The notes beneath the pieces were generated by a model. The model was not told the DNA's origin. It saw nothing but the letters and a program-made list of their open reading frames with translations, and made no database searches. Position numbers and translations under genes: made by a program. Positions 26,694 to 36,002 of a stretch of 64,000 nt of DNA are shown here, in pieces; the stretch's first letter is position 1, and every line of letters starts with the position of its first letter. Origin of the DNA: Catalinimonas alkaloidigena (GTDB lineage Bacteria > Bacteroidota > Bacteroidia > Cytophagales > Cyclobacteriaceae); contig NZ_JAQFIL010000001.1 in the NCBI RefSeq assembly GCF_029504655.1, positions 6,887,001 through 6,951,000 on the forward strand, in the 5' to 3' direction.

Positions 26694-27482
26694 TTAGATT
26701 GAATTGGGTATCCAGATGGCACTGGTTTCATCTCCCAGAGCCATCGCTTTTCCCTGCAAAAAATCATAGCCGGTCAATGCGCAAACTATGGCATCCAGTT
26801 GATCTTCGTAAGCTTTCAGGAAGGAAGTTTTATACTTCTGCTCCTGATCAAGCACAGGAAGATAATCATCTAATGAGTGGTTGAGCTTCAGTTGCAAGGC
26901 TGCACGAAGCTTTAGCAGTTGCTTAATGCTCAAGTGATAACGCTCTTCCTGAGGATACTCTTTCCAATATTTACCTTTTTTCTGCACTTTGTACGGTAAG
27001 CGATATTCCAGTTGCATATATTCAATGATGCTGACGTGCGGATAAACCTCCATAAAATATGGAGCATTTTCTGGTATAGCGTCTACCCCCGCCCACTTTA
27101 GGCCTGCATTGCTCAATTGAGCAAACATATGATCGGCTACTTTTCCCGGCCGATCATGGGTTGGGCTATGTACCGCTGCTCCTTTTTTACCATACCGGCT
27201 GGTAATTTGGCGATCTGCCGCTCTGTAAGTAGTCATAGGTCGGGGAGAAAGAGGAATGTCCAAGGCTACCACATGGGGTATCTTTCCAATTTCATTAATC
27301 ACCTGATGTAAATCAGGAAGAGCTTTTTGATTCGTGTATGTTTTTTCACCTACAAATTCCTTATATGAAGCAGCAAGCTTTATCAAACTAGGACTTTCTG
27401 TATTCTCTTTCTTCAGAAGCGCTAATCCACTACTTCCTCCTACCGTCCAGGCGGCATCTATGCCCAGTATAAATTCAGGCAA
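26694..27482 (-). CDS. DUF429 domain protein
   Basis: 262 residues with the DUF429 opening FILGIDAAWTVGGSSGLALL and internal VVALDIPLS and DQLDAIVCALTGY motifs. This is an RNase H-like fold with acidic residues on strand ends, suggesting nuclease- or kinase-like chemistry, but no function is established. It lies between the BASS transporter and purE on the same strand. Confidence 0.85.
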   Translation of the reverse strand: MPEFILGIDAAWTVGGSSGLALLKKENTESPSLIKLAASYKEFVGEKTYTNQKALPDLHQVINEIGKIPHVVALDIPLSPRPMTTYRAADRQITSRYGKKGAAVHSPTHDRPGKVADHMFAQLSNAGLKWAGVDAIPENAPYFMEVYPHVSIIEYMQLEYRLPYKVQKKGKYWKEYPQEERYHLSIKQLLKLRAALQLKLNHSLDDYLPVLDQEQKYKTSFLKAYEDQLDAIVCALTGYDFLQGKAMALGDETSAIWIPNSI

Positions 27483-27506
27483 AACTATTAGCGGTTAAAC
27501 GAACGT

Positions 27507-28037
27507 TCAATTACTTCCAAAACCTATTTTACTGCCCTTATAGCCTTGTTCTTCCATTTTTGTTGCTGCTTCTTCTACCTTTTCTCTAAGCTCATCTTTG
27601 TATTTCTGCAGGCGCTCAGCAACTTTTTTCTCGCTTGAGCCTATAATCTGAGCCGCCAGAATGCCGGCGTTTTTCGCGCCATTAAGGGCGACTGTGGCTA
27701 CCGGTACACCACCCGGCATTTGAAGGATAGACAATACTGAGTCCCAGCCATCAATAGAGTTACTGGATTTAACTGGTACACCGATGACAGGCAGCGTAGT
27801 GACTGAAGCTACCATACCTGGTAGATGGGCAGCGCCTCCGGCTCCGGCGATAATCACTTTTAGCCCTTTATCTCTTGCCTTCTCTGCATAGTTCATCATA
27901 CGTTGAGGTGTACGATGGGCAGAAACAATGGTGACTTCAAAAGGAACTTCCAACTCATCTAATATATTAGCAGCCTCTATCATGACCGGCAGGTCAGACT
28001 TGCTCCCCATGATGATACCTATTTTGGGTTTGCTCAT
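27507..28037 (-). CDS. purE: 5-(carboxyamino)imidazole ribonucleotide mutase (class I PurE)
   Basis: 176 residues; converts N5-CAIR to CAIR in purine synthesis. GSKSDLPVM, the SAHRTPQRM active-site loop with its catalytic His, and AGAGGAAHLPGMVAS are intact. It overlaps purK by four bases (ATGA), and the pair catalyses two successive steps. Confidence 0.97.
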   Translation of the reverse strand: MSKPKIGIIMGSKSDLPVMIEAANILDELEVPFEVTIVSAHRTPQRMMNYAEKARDKGLKVIIAGAGGAAHLPGMVASVTTLPVIGVPVKSSNSIDGWDSVLSILQMPGGVPVATVALNGAKNAGILAAQIIGSSEKKVAERLQKYKDELREKVEEAATKMEEQGYKGSKIGFGSN

Positions 28038-29176
28038 GCTTTGATTTTTAAACTATGTTTTACTTGTTCTACTTTCTTTTTTAATGCGTTGATATCCTGA
28101 TCAATGATGGTGATATGCCCCATTTTACGAAAAGGCTTGGTCAGTTTTTTTCCGTATAAATGTACTTTCACACCTTCTATGGATAGCGTCTCTTCTAATC
28201 CTTCCAGTTTAGCCAGTCCTGTAAAGCCATCCTCACCCAGCAGATTGACCATAGCGGCAGGCACTTTGGTAGCGGTAGAGCCTAAAGGCATATTGAGGAT
28301 TGCTCGCAGATGCTGCTCAAACTGTGAGGTAACATTTGCTTCAATACTGTGGTGGCCACTATTATGAGTGCGGGGAGCAATTTCATTGACCAACAACTTT
28401 CCCTCTTTGGTCAGAAACATTTCTACTGCCAACAAACCGGTCATCCCTAACTTTTCAATGACTTCCTTGGCCAAAGCATCAGCATCACTGGCAATCTGCT
28501 CACCGATATTGGCAGGTGCAAAAAGATATTCTACCAGATTGTGCTCAGGATGAAATACCAGTTCTACTACCGGGAAAGTCTTCATCTCTCCCTTTTCATT
28601 TCTGGCTACTATTACTGCCAGCTCCTTTTCAAAATCAATTAGTTTTTCCAGCAATCCAGGAGTTTCAAATGCCTTGTCCAGCTCTTGCGAAGTAGTAATT
28701 TTTTGTACCCCTCTCCCATCATAACCTTCTTTCCCCAGCTTATGTACGGCCGGCAACATTGCGATATATTTGCGTACATCTTCTTTATTTTCAGTAAGCA
28801 CAAAATCTGCCGTGGGTATATTATGTTCTTTGTAAAAAGTTTTTTGCGCGCGCTTGTCCTGAATCAGCTCAATGACCTGGGGCTCTGGGTATACTTTAAC
28901 ACCTTCTTCCTGCAGTTTTTTTAGCGCCTGAGTATTTACATTCTCTATCTCTATGGTAACCAAATCGCACTGCCTGCCGAAATTATAGACAGTATCAAAG
29001 TCAGTAAGTGAGCCTTGGAAAAATTGGGTAGCGATATTTTTACAGGGAGCGTTTTCATCAGGATCAAGTATCCACACATCCAGGTTAAAATCTATGGCTG
29101 ATTGTATCAGCATGCGGCCCAGTTGGCCTCCCCCTAACACGCCTAATTTAAAATTTTGGTAAAATGCTACTGACAT
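28034..29176 (-). CDS. purK: N5-carboxyaminoimidazole ribonucleotide synthetase
   Basis: 380 residues, ATP-grasp fold; carboxylates AIR using bicarbonate and ATP. N-terminal GVLGGGQLGRML, the lysine and Gly-rich KLGKEGYDGRGVQKI loop, and the metal-binding EMFLTKEGKLLVNEIAPRTHNSGH segment are all present. Translationally coupled with purE. Its start overlaps the extended ORF of the divergent sulfatase gene, which argues that the sulfatase starts further in. Confidence 0.97.
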   Translation of the reverse strand: MSVAFYQNFKLGVLGGGQLGRMLIQSAIDFNLDVWILDPDENAPCKNIATQFFQGSLTDFDTVYNFGRQCDLVTIEIENVNTQALKKLQEEGVKVYPEPQVIELIQDKRAQKTFYKEHNIPTADFVLTENKEDVRKYIAMLPAVHKLGKEGYDGRGVQKITTSQELDKAFETPGLLEKLIDFEKELAVIVARNEKGEMKTFPVVELVFHPEHNLVEYLFAPANIGEQIASDADALAKEVIEKLGMTGLLAVEMFLTKEGKLLVNEIAPRTHNSGHHSIEANVTSQFEQHLRAILNMPLGSTATKVPAAMVNLLGEDGFTGLAKLEGLEETLSIEGVKVHLYGKKLTKPFRKMGHITIIDQDINALKKKVEQVKHSLKIKA

Positions 29177-29265
29177 TTCTTAATTTTTATAGATTAATGC
29201 GCAAAGTTAAAGTTTATCGTTTAGAGATGCTTCTTTTGTCGTATAAGTTTCAAAATCTACAATAC

Positions 29266-30708
29266 ATGCCTAGACTGCTGATTAAATTTCTCTGTTGCCT
29301 TTTTGTTTCATTTTCTTTCTGGTCCTGTCGTTCCCAGGCCTACCGTTCTGAGCACATGGTAGAAATGCCCAAGCCTAATATCCTGTTTATTGCCGTTGAT
29401 GACTTAAGACCGGAACTTAATTGCTATGGAAAAACTCAGGTTATTTCTCCCAACATAGATCGGCTGGCTTCCGAAAGCCTTGTTTTCAACAGGGCTTACT
29501 GTCAGGTCCCGGTTTGTGGTGCTTCCCGGGCTAGCCTGCTTACCGGCCTGCGTCCTACCCGAGACCGCTTTATTGGCTATGCAACCCGTGTAGACGAGGA
29601 TGCACCGGAAGCACTTACACTTCCTCAACATTTGAAAGATCACGGCTACTATACCATTTCTAACGGTAAAATTTTTCACCATTTGAATGACATGATAGAA
29701 AGCTGGAGTGAAGCGCCCTGGCACCCTAATGAAAGTGGGACTAACTGGCGTGATTATGTGCTGGAAGAAAATATAGCGCTTTCCGCTCAAAAGGATGGGA
29801 GCAACGGGCCTTCATACGAAATCGCGGAGGTAGAGGATGAAGCTTATTATGATGGAAAGACGGCTCAGAAAACCATTGATGACCTGAAAAGGCTGGCTGA
29901 AAAAGAGCAGCCCTTCTTTCTGGCAGCAGGTTTCCTCAAACCTCATCTTCCCTTTAATGCTCCTAAAAAATACTGGGATTTGTATGATGAACAAACGATC
30001 AGTCCGGCAGAAAATGACTTCAGGCCTAAGGATGCTCCTGATGCAGCTATACACAACTGGGGCGAGCTCCGTAACTATACCGATATACCTGCTAAAGGGC
30101 CTCTGACGAATGAAAAAGCTGATACACTTGTACATGGCTATTACGCTTGTGTCAGCTATACTGATGCTCAAATCGGTAAAGTTTTACAAGCGCTAGAAGA
30201 GCTGGAGTTGGCTGAAAATACAATCGTTATTCTCTGGGGAGATCATGGATGGAACCTAGGGGAACATGGCCTTTGGTGTAAACATGCTAATTTTGAAAGC
30301 TCTCTCCGCGCTCCGCTTATGATCAAAGTACCGGAGGTAGAGGGTGGTAAAATGACTAATGCCCTTACCGAGTTTGTTGATATTTACCCTTCTCTTTGCG
30401 AACTGTCAGGAATACCAGTCCCTCATCATTTGCAGGGGACCAGCTTCGTTCCCTTGCTTACTCAGCCCGATCAGCAGTGGAAGAAACACACCGTCAGTAA
30501 ATATCATAATGGTTATACCGTAAAAAGCGATGATTATCGTTATACAGAATGGAGCGATGAGCAGGGAAAAATTTATGCGCGCATGCTCTATGATCATCGT
30601 ACAGACTCATTGGAAAATGTTAATATTTCTGAAGAAGTTGATAGCAAAAGCATCATCCAGCAAATGCAGCACACTTTGTACACCACCTATTCGGAAGAGT
30701 TTGAGTAG
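29266..30708 (+). CDS. Sulfatase, iduronate-2-sulfatase-like, lipoprotein
   Basis: About 480 residues from ATG 29266, which gives a clean lipoprotein signal (LIKFLCCLFVSFSFWSC); earlier ATGs at 29164 and 29197 would put 20-35 odd residues in front. The Cys-type sulfatase motif CGASR (in VPVCGASRASLLTG) marks the residue converted to formylglycine. Metal-binding DDLRPEL and LWGDHGWNLGEHGLWCK follow. The sequence resembles polysaccharide/iduronate sulfatases common in marine Bacteroidota. No formylglycine-generating enzyme or polysaccharide-utilisation genes adjoin it. Confidence 0.9.
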   Translation: MPRLLIKFLCCLFVSFSFWSCRSQAYRSEHMVEMPKPNILFIAVDDLRPELNCYGKTQVISPNIDRLASESLVFNRAYCQVPVCGASRASLLTGLRPTRDRFIGYATRVDEDAPEALTLPQHLKDHGYYTISNGKIFHHLNDMIESWSEAPWHPNESGTNWRDYVLEENIALSAQKDGSNGPSYEIAEVEDEAYYDGKTAQKTIDDLKRLAEKEQPFFLAAGFLKPHLPFNAPKKYWDLYDEQTISPAENDFRPKDAPDAAIHNWGELRNYTDIPAKGPLTNEKADTLVHGYYACVSYTDAQIGKVLQALEELELAENTIVILWGDHGWNLGEHGLWCKHANFESSLRAPLMIKVPEVEGGKMTNALTEFVDIYPSLCELSGIPVPHHLQGTSFVPLLTQPDQQWKKHTVSKYHNGYTVKSDDYRYTEWSDEQGKIYARMLYDHRTDSLENVNISEEVDSKSIIQQMQHTLYTTYSEEFE

Positions 30709-30773
30709 CGGAAATGTGTTAGAGGATTATGGTACGATGGTTTGAACTGAATGTATCCAGCATAACCCTCTTC

Positions 30774-32588
30774 TTACTCCTCAATCGCGATACCCATCTT
30801 TGCCATGAGTTTGCTGGCATTGAAGCTTTTACACACCCCTTCATGGATTTTATAGTCAAAGTAAATTTCATCCTGCTCTATGGTACTGGTAAAACTGTAG
30901 TTAATAACACTGCTTAGCTCTTTTTCCATTTTACCCAGTTCCAGATCATGGGTAGAGACAAAACCAAAAGCTGGAAGCTTACTCAACTGCTTGATCAGTG
31001 AAGCTGCTCCATTATGTCTATCCTGAGAGTTGGTGCCTTTCAAAATTTCATCCAGCATGTACATGACCGGTATTTGAAGACTTTGCTGGGGATCTTCCAA
31101 CATCTGAAGCAGTTGTTTCAATCGTTTGAGTTCGGCATAAAAAGAAGACACGCTTTCTTCCAGGGAGTCCTGGGTACGCATGCTGGTAAATACCTGAATG
31201 ACAGAGGTTTTCAGTTTTTTAGCACAAACCGGTGCGCCCATCAATGCTAATACTATATTGATACCTACTGTTCTCAGGAAGGTACTTTTACCTGACATAT
31301 TAGAACCAGTAATTATGCAAACCTTCCCTTTATCCTGCATGCTAAAATCATTATTCACTCTTTTTTTGGCATCAATCAGACAATGGCCCAATCCATCTGC
31401 CTCAAACACATAGCCTTCATCCACAATATCTGGTATTACATATTCAGGATGTGAGAAAGAGAAGCCTGCTATACTGTTGAGCGTTTCTAATTCACTAATG
31501 CTGTCAAACCAATGGCTGATATCACCTCTTAAACTGCTTTTCCACTTGTCAGCTCTTAGTAACCAGTATACATCCAGCAAGAAAACGATATTGAAAATAT
31601 GATAGAAGATATTCCCGCGGGAATTAAAATTATCAAGTATATATTCCAGCTTGCTGATTTCTTTAGAAGCCTGCACTCCTTCATGTAGAAAGTTTGCTTT
31701 GAGATTTTGCAGTCGTTTATGTTGAAAATCCATCTCCTCCACACTTTGGATCATGGCCCGATAGGCTTGCAGGGCACTGATGCTGCTAAATGTCTTTTTG
31801 TGGGTAAGACTGGCTTTCTCTGCGGTTGACCATAGTATAAAACCATTCATAAAAATAGCAGCGATTGGCCAGTATCCGCTGATATCAGATGTGAAGTACA
31901 TAATAATCCCTGCCAGCGTGATTAGGGGCATGATCATCATGGCCAGCTTATATAAACTTCTTTTTTCTAAGGCAATAGGCTCTTCTACCCAGCAAAGCAG
32001 GGCATCAGTATCTTCCTCATTTTCTTTGGCTACCCTCCCATGGGCTTGAAAATCCTGCCGCCAATCCAGCTTTTCTTTCATCTCCTGCACTGCCTGCTGC
32101 CGGCTCAGTACTTCTTCTCTGGATGCGGGATGCATTAACCAGGAGGCGAGTAAGGCCTTGCCTTTATAGGTACTCGTCCTATTGATTAGCTGATACAATG
32201 AATGTTCTCCAAAAACATCTAAATCCCCTGTATAGGGGTGCTGAAGGTGAAGAAACTTCTCTCCTGTCTCCATGCCTTTCAGTTTTCCATTCAGTCTTGC
32301 TATTTCTTCTTCGTTGATCTCTACCAGACTATCAATATGAAACCTTTTTGTCTTCAGTTGATTATGATGTCTTACCAATAAGGGAAATGCTATGATAAAA
32401 ATGAGCGAAACTAGCAATACAGCTGAGCCACTTTGTGCATTGGCGAAGTAAACTACAGTTATCAGAAAGAGGATAAATAGTAGGATGCGCATCCAGGACA
32501 GTTTACTATGCTTTTCTGCATATTCCTTCGCTTTTACTTTAAATTCCTGTATTCTTTCTTCGTATGTGGAGTAGGTTTGTTTATTCAT
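30774..32588 (-). CDS. Membrane-anchored MutS-like ATPase
   Basis: 604 residues. Residues about 30-75 form two membrane helices and about 215-260 two more (YKLAMMIMPLITLAGIIMYF, YWPIAAIFMNGFILW). The C-terminal MutS-type ABC ATPase domain has Walker A GSNMSGKSTFLRTVG, then TSMRTQDSLEESVSSFYAELKRL and Walker B MLDEILKGTN. Mismatch-binding domain I is absent and there is no Smr domain, so it is neither MutS nor MutS2. Proteins of this shape are widespread in Bacteroidota with unknown function. Monocistronic. Confidence 0.88.
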   Translation of the reverse strand: MNKQTYSTYEERIQEFKVKAKEYAEKHSKLSWMRILLFILFLITVVYFANAQSGSAVLLVSLIFIIAFPLLVRHHNQLKTKRFHIDSLVEINEEEIARLNGKLKGMETGEKFLHLQHPYTGDLDVFGEHSLYQLINRTSTYKGKALLASWLMHPASREEVLSRQQAVQEMKEKLDWRQDFQAHGRVAKENEEDTDALLCWVEEPIALEKRSLYKLAMMIMPLITLAGIIMYFTSDISGYWPIAAIFMNGFILWSTAEKASLTHKKTFSSISALQAYRAMIQSVEEMDFQHKRLQNLKANFLHEGVQASKEISKLEYILDNFNSRGNIFYHIFNIVFLLDVYWLLRADKWKSSLRGDISHWFDSISELETLNSIAGFSFSHPEYVIPDIVDEGYVFEADGLGHCLIDAKKRVNNDFSMQDKGKVCIITGSNMSGKSTFLRTVGINIVLALMGAPVCAKKLKTSVIQVFTSMRTQDSLEESVSSFYAELKRLKQLLQMLEDPQQSLQIPVMYMLDEILKGTNSQDRHNGAASLIKQLSKLPAFGFVSTHDLELGKMEKELSSVINYSFTSTIEQDEIYFDYKIHEGVCKSFNASKLMAKMGIAIEE

Positions 32589-32677
32589 AGCTTGACTTCG
32601 CTTCTTTATCGCAAGTATTTGAACGTAAATATGAAAGATTGTTTCTTAATCGTATCACCTTTTCGCCTTTCTTCGGC

Positions 32678-32685
32678 TATATTTG
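32678..32685 (+). promoter_or_regulatory. Candidate -7 box upstream of lysA
   Basis: TATATTTG matches TAnnTTTG, 16 bases before the lysA ATG. I see no matching TTTG at the right distance upstream, so this is a partial match only. Confidence 0.35.
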
Positions 32686-32700
32686 TTATTTATATAAGCG

Positions 32701-33960
32701 ATGGAAACAATTACTGATACTTTTCATAACAAAACACAGCTAACATTGAATACCATTCAAGGCGTAGATTTGCTTGATGTATGTAAAGAGTTTGGTACTC
32801 CCCTTTATGTATATGATGCTGACAAAATAGTGCAGCAAATTAACATGCTGCGCGACCTCTTTTCAAGGACACCTTTACAAATCAAATATGCAGCCAAATC
32901 GCTGACCAATCTGTCCATTCTTAAGCTGGTCAAAGCGCAAGGCATTGGTCTGGATGTAGTGTCTATAGAGGAAGCGCAACTGGGAATTAGAGCTGGCTTT
33001 GCTCCTCAGCAAATTTCCTATACACCCAACTGTGTGAGTTTTGAAGAAATACAGGAAGCCGTTGAACTGGGTGTAGCGATAAATATAGATAATCTGCCCG
33101 TACTAGAACAGTTTGGCAGAACCTATGGAAACAAGGTCCCCTGCTGCGTGCGGATTAACCCTAACATTATGGCAGGGGGTAACACTAAAATCTCCGTAGG
33201 CCATAGTTATTCTAAATTTGGAATTTCAGCACTACAGGTACGTAAGCTGGTCCAGATCGTTGATGAATACCGTATTGATATTAGTGGCGTACATGTACAT
33301 ACCGGTTCAGATATTTTAGATGTAGATGTGTTTTTATCTAGTGCTGAAGTAGTTTTTGAAGTCGCCAAACACTTTTCTAACCTCCGCTTTATTGATTTTG
33401 GTAGTGGCTTTAAAATAAATTATCATCAAGAGGATAAATCAACCAATCTGAAAGAACTGGCTAGTCGCCTGCAGGATAAATTCCTTGAGTTTTGTGAAGA
33501 ATACGGGAAGCCTTTGGAGATGTGGCTGGAGCCTGGTAAAATTCTGGTCAGTGAGTCTGGTCAGTTTTTGGTAAAGGTAAATGTGGTAAAAGAAAATCCA
33601 GCGGTTACTTTTGTAGGTGTTGATTCAGGTTTTAATCACCTGATTCGCCCTATGTTTTATGATGCCTATCAACACATTGAGAATATTTCCAATCCTGACG
33701 GAATCAAAAAGAAGTATCATGTAGTAGGTTATATTTGTGAGACTGATACTTTTGGAAGTGATCGTGAGCTGAATGAGGTGCGGACCGGAGATATTTTGTC
33801 TATCAAAAATGCTGGCGCCTATGGTTTTAGCATGGCTTCTAATTATAATTCGCGTCGGCGCCCGGCTGAAGTGATGATCTATCAGAGCAAAGCCCATCTA
33901 ATTCGTCAGCGAGAAACGATGGATGATTTAATAAAAAATCAAATTATCATAGACATATAA
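32701..33960 (+). CDS. lysA: Diaminopimelate decarboxylase
   Basis: 419 residues, fold-type III PLP enzyme; last step of lysine synthesis. The PLP lysine is Lys66 in KYAAKSLTN. HVHTGSDI, the Gly-rich IDFGSGFKI, EPGKILVSES and CETDTFG (catalytic Cys) follow, ending in GAYGFSMASNYNSRRRPAEV. It leads a unit with a barrel-like protein gene one base downstream. Secure. Confidence 0.96.
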   Translation: METITDTFHNKTQLTLNTIQGVDLLDVCKEFGTPLYVYDADKIVQQINMLRDLFSRTPLQIKYAAKSLTNLSILKLVKAQGIGLDVVSIEEAQLGIRAGFAPQQISYTPNCVSFEEIQEAVELGVAINIDNLPVLEQFGRTYGNKVPCCVRINPNIMAGGNTKISVGHSYSKFGISALQVRKLVQIVDEYRIDISGVHVHTGSDILDVDVFLSSAEVVFEVAKHFSNLRFIDFGSGFKINYHQEDKSTNLKELASRLQDKFLEFCEEYGKPLEMWLEPGKILVSESGQFLVKVNVVKENPAVTFVGVDSGFNHLIRPMFYDAYQHIENISNPDGIKKKYHVVGYICETDTFGSDRELNEVRTGDILSIKNAGAYGFSMASNYNSRRRPAEVMIYQSKAHLIRQRETMDDLIKNQIIIDI

Positions 33961-33961
33961 T

Positions 33962-34771
33962 ATGATAAAAATCCGCACTTCACTTTTCCTGTTCCTGCTG
34001 TTTACCTGCTATGCTCAGGTACACGCTCAGGAGGAGCGTAAATTTGTGCATTATCTTAACATTGGAGCAGGTTTTACAGCACCTACTTCCTATGATGAAA
34101 GTTTTTCCACTATCATCTATCGGGGCTATGCCGGTTCCGTAGCTGCCCAATACCACAGGCGTAGTGAAGATGTAATGGATCATCTGGATTTTAGATTTGA
34201 CGGGGGTGAACTTACCAACAGTACCAGCCTTGCTTACTTAACATACTACCGTTTTGAAGGAAATTATAGCTATGAGAAAAAGCTAAAAAACATATGGCAA
34301 GATCGCCTGGCGTGGTATGTAGGAGGCTCTTTCAATGCACTATGGACTTTGTTTAAGTATCGCGATTTTAAAAATAATTCTTTCAACAATAGTGTATATG
34401 CATCTCTAAGCCCTCGTACTTCTCTTGCCTATGATTTTAATCTCTGGAACAGGGATTTTAGACTTACAGGATCTGCTTATCTTCCTATTCTCTCTATAGC
34501 TATGCGCCCTTCTTATGGCTCCAGCAATTTCTTTGGCTTTCTGGATGATGACCGTGATGATACTTTCAAACAACTTGTGGAAAGTAGTAAGCTTGTTTCC
34601 CTCAACAAATTTTTCCGCTATAGCAATACTTTTGCATTAGAGTACTTCTTTGAAAGGAATCCCAACCGGATTCGCCTGAGTTACGAGTGGAATTATTTGC
34701 GGTACAGTGAGCCCCGTATTACACAATCTGCTTCGCACAATATTACTTTCTCTACCATGTTTAATTTCTGA
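33962..34771 (+). CDS. Exported protein, probable outer-membrane beta-barrel, unknown
   Basis: 269 residues with a signal peptide (about 1-21, ending HAQEE). The mature region alternates aromatic and polar residues in strand-like segments (SVAAQYHRRSEDV, RFEGNYSYEKKL, LAWYVGGSFNALW, RLSYEWNYLRYSEP) and ends in a phenylalanine (ITFSTMFNF), the classic C-terminal signature of barrel proteins. No family is recognised. Its start is two bases after the lysA stop and 23 bases before an S41 protease gene, so it may be expressed with both. Confidence 0.6.
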   Translation: MIKIRTSLFLFLLFTCYAQVHAQEERKFVHYLNIGAGFTAPTSYDESFSTIIYRGYAGSVAAQYHRRSEDVMDHLDFRFDGGELTNSTSLAYLTYYRFEGNYSYEKKLKNIWQDRLAWYVGGSFNALWTLFKYRDFKNNSFNNSVYASLSPRTSLAYDFNLWNRDFRLTGSAYLPILSIAMRPSYGSSNFFGFLDDDRDDTFKQLVESSKLVSLNKFFRYSNTFALEYFFERNPNRIRLSYEWNYLRYSEPRITQSASHNITFSTMFNF

Positions 34772-34793
34772 GGTATTGAAAATTTAAGAACCA

Positions 34794-35906
34794 ATGAAAG
34801 CTTTTTCTCTCAGTATACTATCTACCATCTTACTCAGTTTTTTTTGCATGTCATGCGAAGAAGTTTTGATTAATGAAGAATATGAGGCAAATGCGGTAGA
34901 TGTATTTAATTCTTTCTGGACTACTGTAGATGAAAACTATACATTCTTTGATTTTAAAGGTATTGACTGGGATGCAGTATATGCCGCCAACCGTTCCCGT
35001 GTAGAGGACGGCATGCGCCGTGATTCCTTATTCAATGTGCTGGCTGATATGCTTTTCGAGCTACGTGATGGCCACGTCAATCTGCAGGCTGGTTTTGATC
35101 TTGCGCGTAACTGGCAATGGTACCTTGATCATCCTCAAAATTTTGATTACTCACTCATTGAAAGAAACTATCTGGGTGATGATTATGAAATTTCAGGTGC
35201 CTTCCGGAATCGGGTAATTGATTCTATCGGTTATGTTTACTACTCCAGTTTTGAAAACAACGTGAGTGAGTCGCTGGTAGATTATATTGTTGGTAAATTC
35301 TCCAGTCGGATAGAAAATAAAAAAGATACAATTATTGTAAAAGGCCTGGTAATTGACGTCCGTAACAATGGAGGGGGCTCATTGAAAAATGTAGAAAAAA
35401 TTGTTAGCCGCTTCGCTGACGAAAAAAGACTGGTACATTACTGGCAATATAAAAATGGTCCTGGGCACAATGATTTTACCGAACCGATTCCTAAATATGT
35501 AGAGCCGAAAGGAAAATATCAGTACAAAGGTCCGGTAGTTATTCTTACCAACCGCTCTTGTTATAGCGCTACTAATTTTTTTGTGCAGATTATGAAAAAT
35601 TTTCCCAATGTACTGGTAGTGGGTGACAGCACCGGCGGAGGTGGTGGACTCCCTATCAACCGGGAATTACCCAATGGCTGGAGGTACCGTTTTTCATCTA
35701 CTGTAACCACTACAGTAAGTGGTGAAAATATAGAAGACGGTGTAGCACCAGATCTGAAAATAAACATGAGGCAAGAAGATATGGATGAAGGTAAAGATAC
35801 CCTCATAGAAAGGGCATTTGAAATTATTAAAAACGTCTACTCCCGACAAAAAAATTCAAGTTTTCCATCTTCTGATCAACTTCTTCTTCTAAATCAAAGA
35901 AGTTAG
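34794..35906 (+). CDS. S41-family peptidase, lipoprotein (C-terminal-processing-protease-like)
   Basis: 370 residues with a lipoprotein signal (LLSFFCMSC, Cys near 21). The tricorn-like N-terminal helical domain precedes the protease core: VIDVRNNGGG, VVILTNRSCYSATNFFVQIMK with the catalytic serine, and GDSTGGGGGLPINRELPNGW. No PDZ domain is evident. It acts outside the cytoplasm, on unknown substrates. The gene ends just upstream of tRNA-Val. Confidence 0.88.
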   Translation: MKAFSLSILSTILLSFFCMSCEEVLINEEYEANAVDVFNSFWTTVDENYTFFDFKGIDWDAVYAANRSRVEDGMRRDSLFNVLADMLFELRDGHVNLQAGFDLARNWQWYLDHPQNFDYSLIERNYLGDDYEISGAFRNRVIDSIGYVYYSSFENNVSESLVDYIVGKFSSRIENKKDTIIVKGLVIDVRNNGGGSLKNVEKIVSRFADEKRLVHYWQYKNGPGHNDFTEPIPKYVEPKGKYQYKGPVVILTNRSCYSATNFFVQIMKNFPNVLVVGDSTGGGGGLPINRELPNGWRYRFSSTVTTTVSGENIEDGVAPDLKINMRQEDMDEGKDTLIERAFEIIKNVYSRQKNSSFPSSDQLLLLNQRS

Positions 35907-35914
35907 TATATTTG
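35907..35914 (+). promoter_or_regulatory. -7 box of the tRNA-Val promoter
   Basis: TATATTTG lies nine bases before the first base of tRNA-Val and matches TAnnTTTG. The -33 part falls inside the end of the S41 gene and is not clear. Confidence 0.5.
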
Positions 35915-35922
35915 CCTTTCCC

Positions 35923-35997
35923 GGGACGTTAGCTCAGTTGGTTTAGAGCGCTGCCTTGACAGGGCAGAGGTCACTGGTTCGAATCCAGTACGTCCCA
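35923..35997 (+). tRNA. tRNA-Val (anticodon GAC)
   Basis: A cloverleaf folds throughout. The acceptor stem GGGACGT pairs with ACGTCCC; the D-arm contains AGCTCAGTTGGTTTAGAGC. The anticodon stem CTGCC/GGCAG encloses loop TTGACAG, giving anticodon GAC (valine); the T-arm ACTGG-TTCGAAT-CCAGT is intact. CCA is not encoded. The 3' end serves as the integration site of the island that follows. Confidence 0.96.
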
Positions 35998-36002
35998 CTT
36001 TT
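35982..36002 (+). repeat. Left attachment repeat (in tRNA-Val 3' end)
   Basis: AATCCAGTACGTCCCACTTTT, the T-arm/acceptor end of tRNA-Val and four bases beyond. It matches 20 of 21 bases at 50319-50339. Confidence 0.85.

Noticed and set aside
29404..30171. Minus-strand ORFs opposite the sulfatase gene (128 and 119 residues)
   Set aside because: Antisense to a gene with the complete sulfatase motif and signal peptide; no start signals or homology visible.
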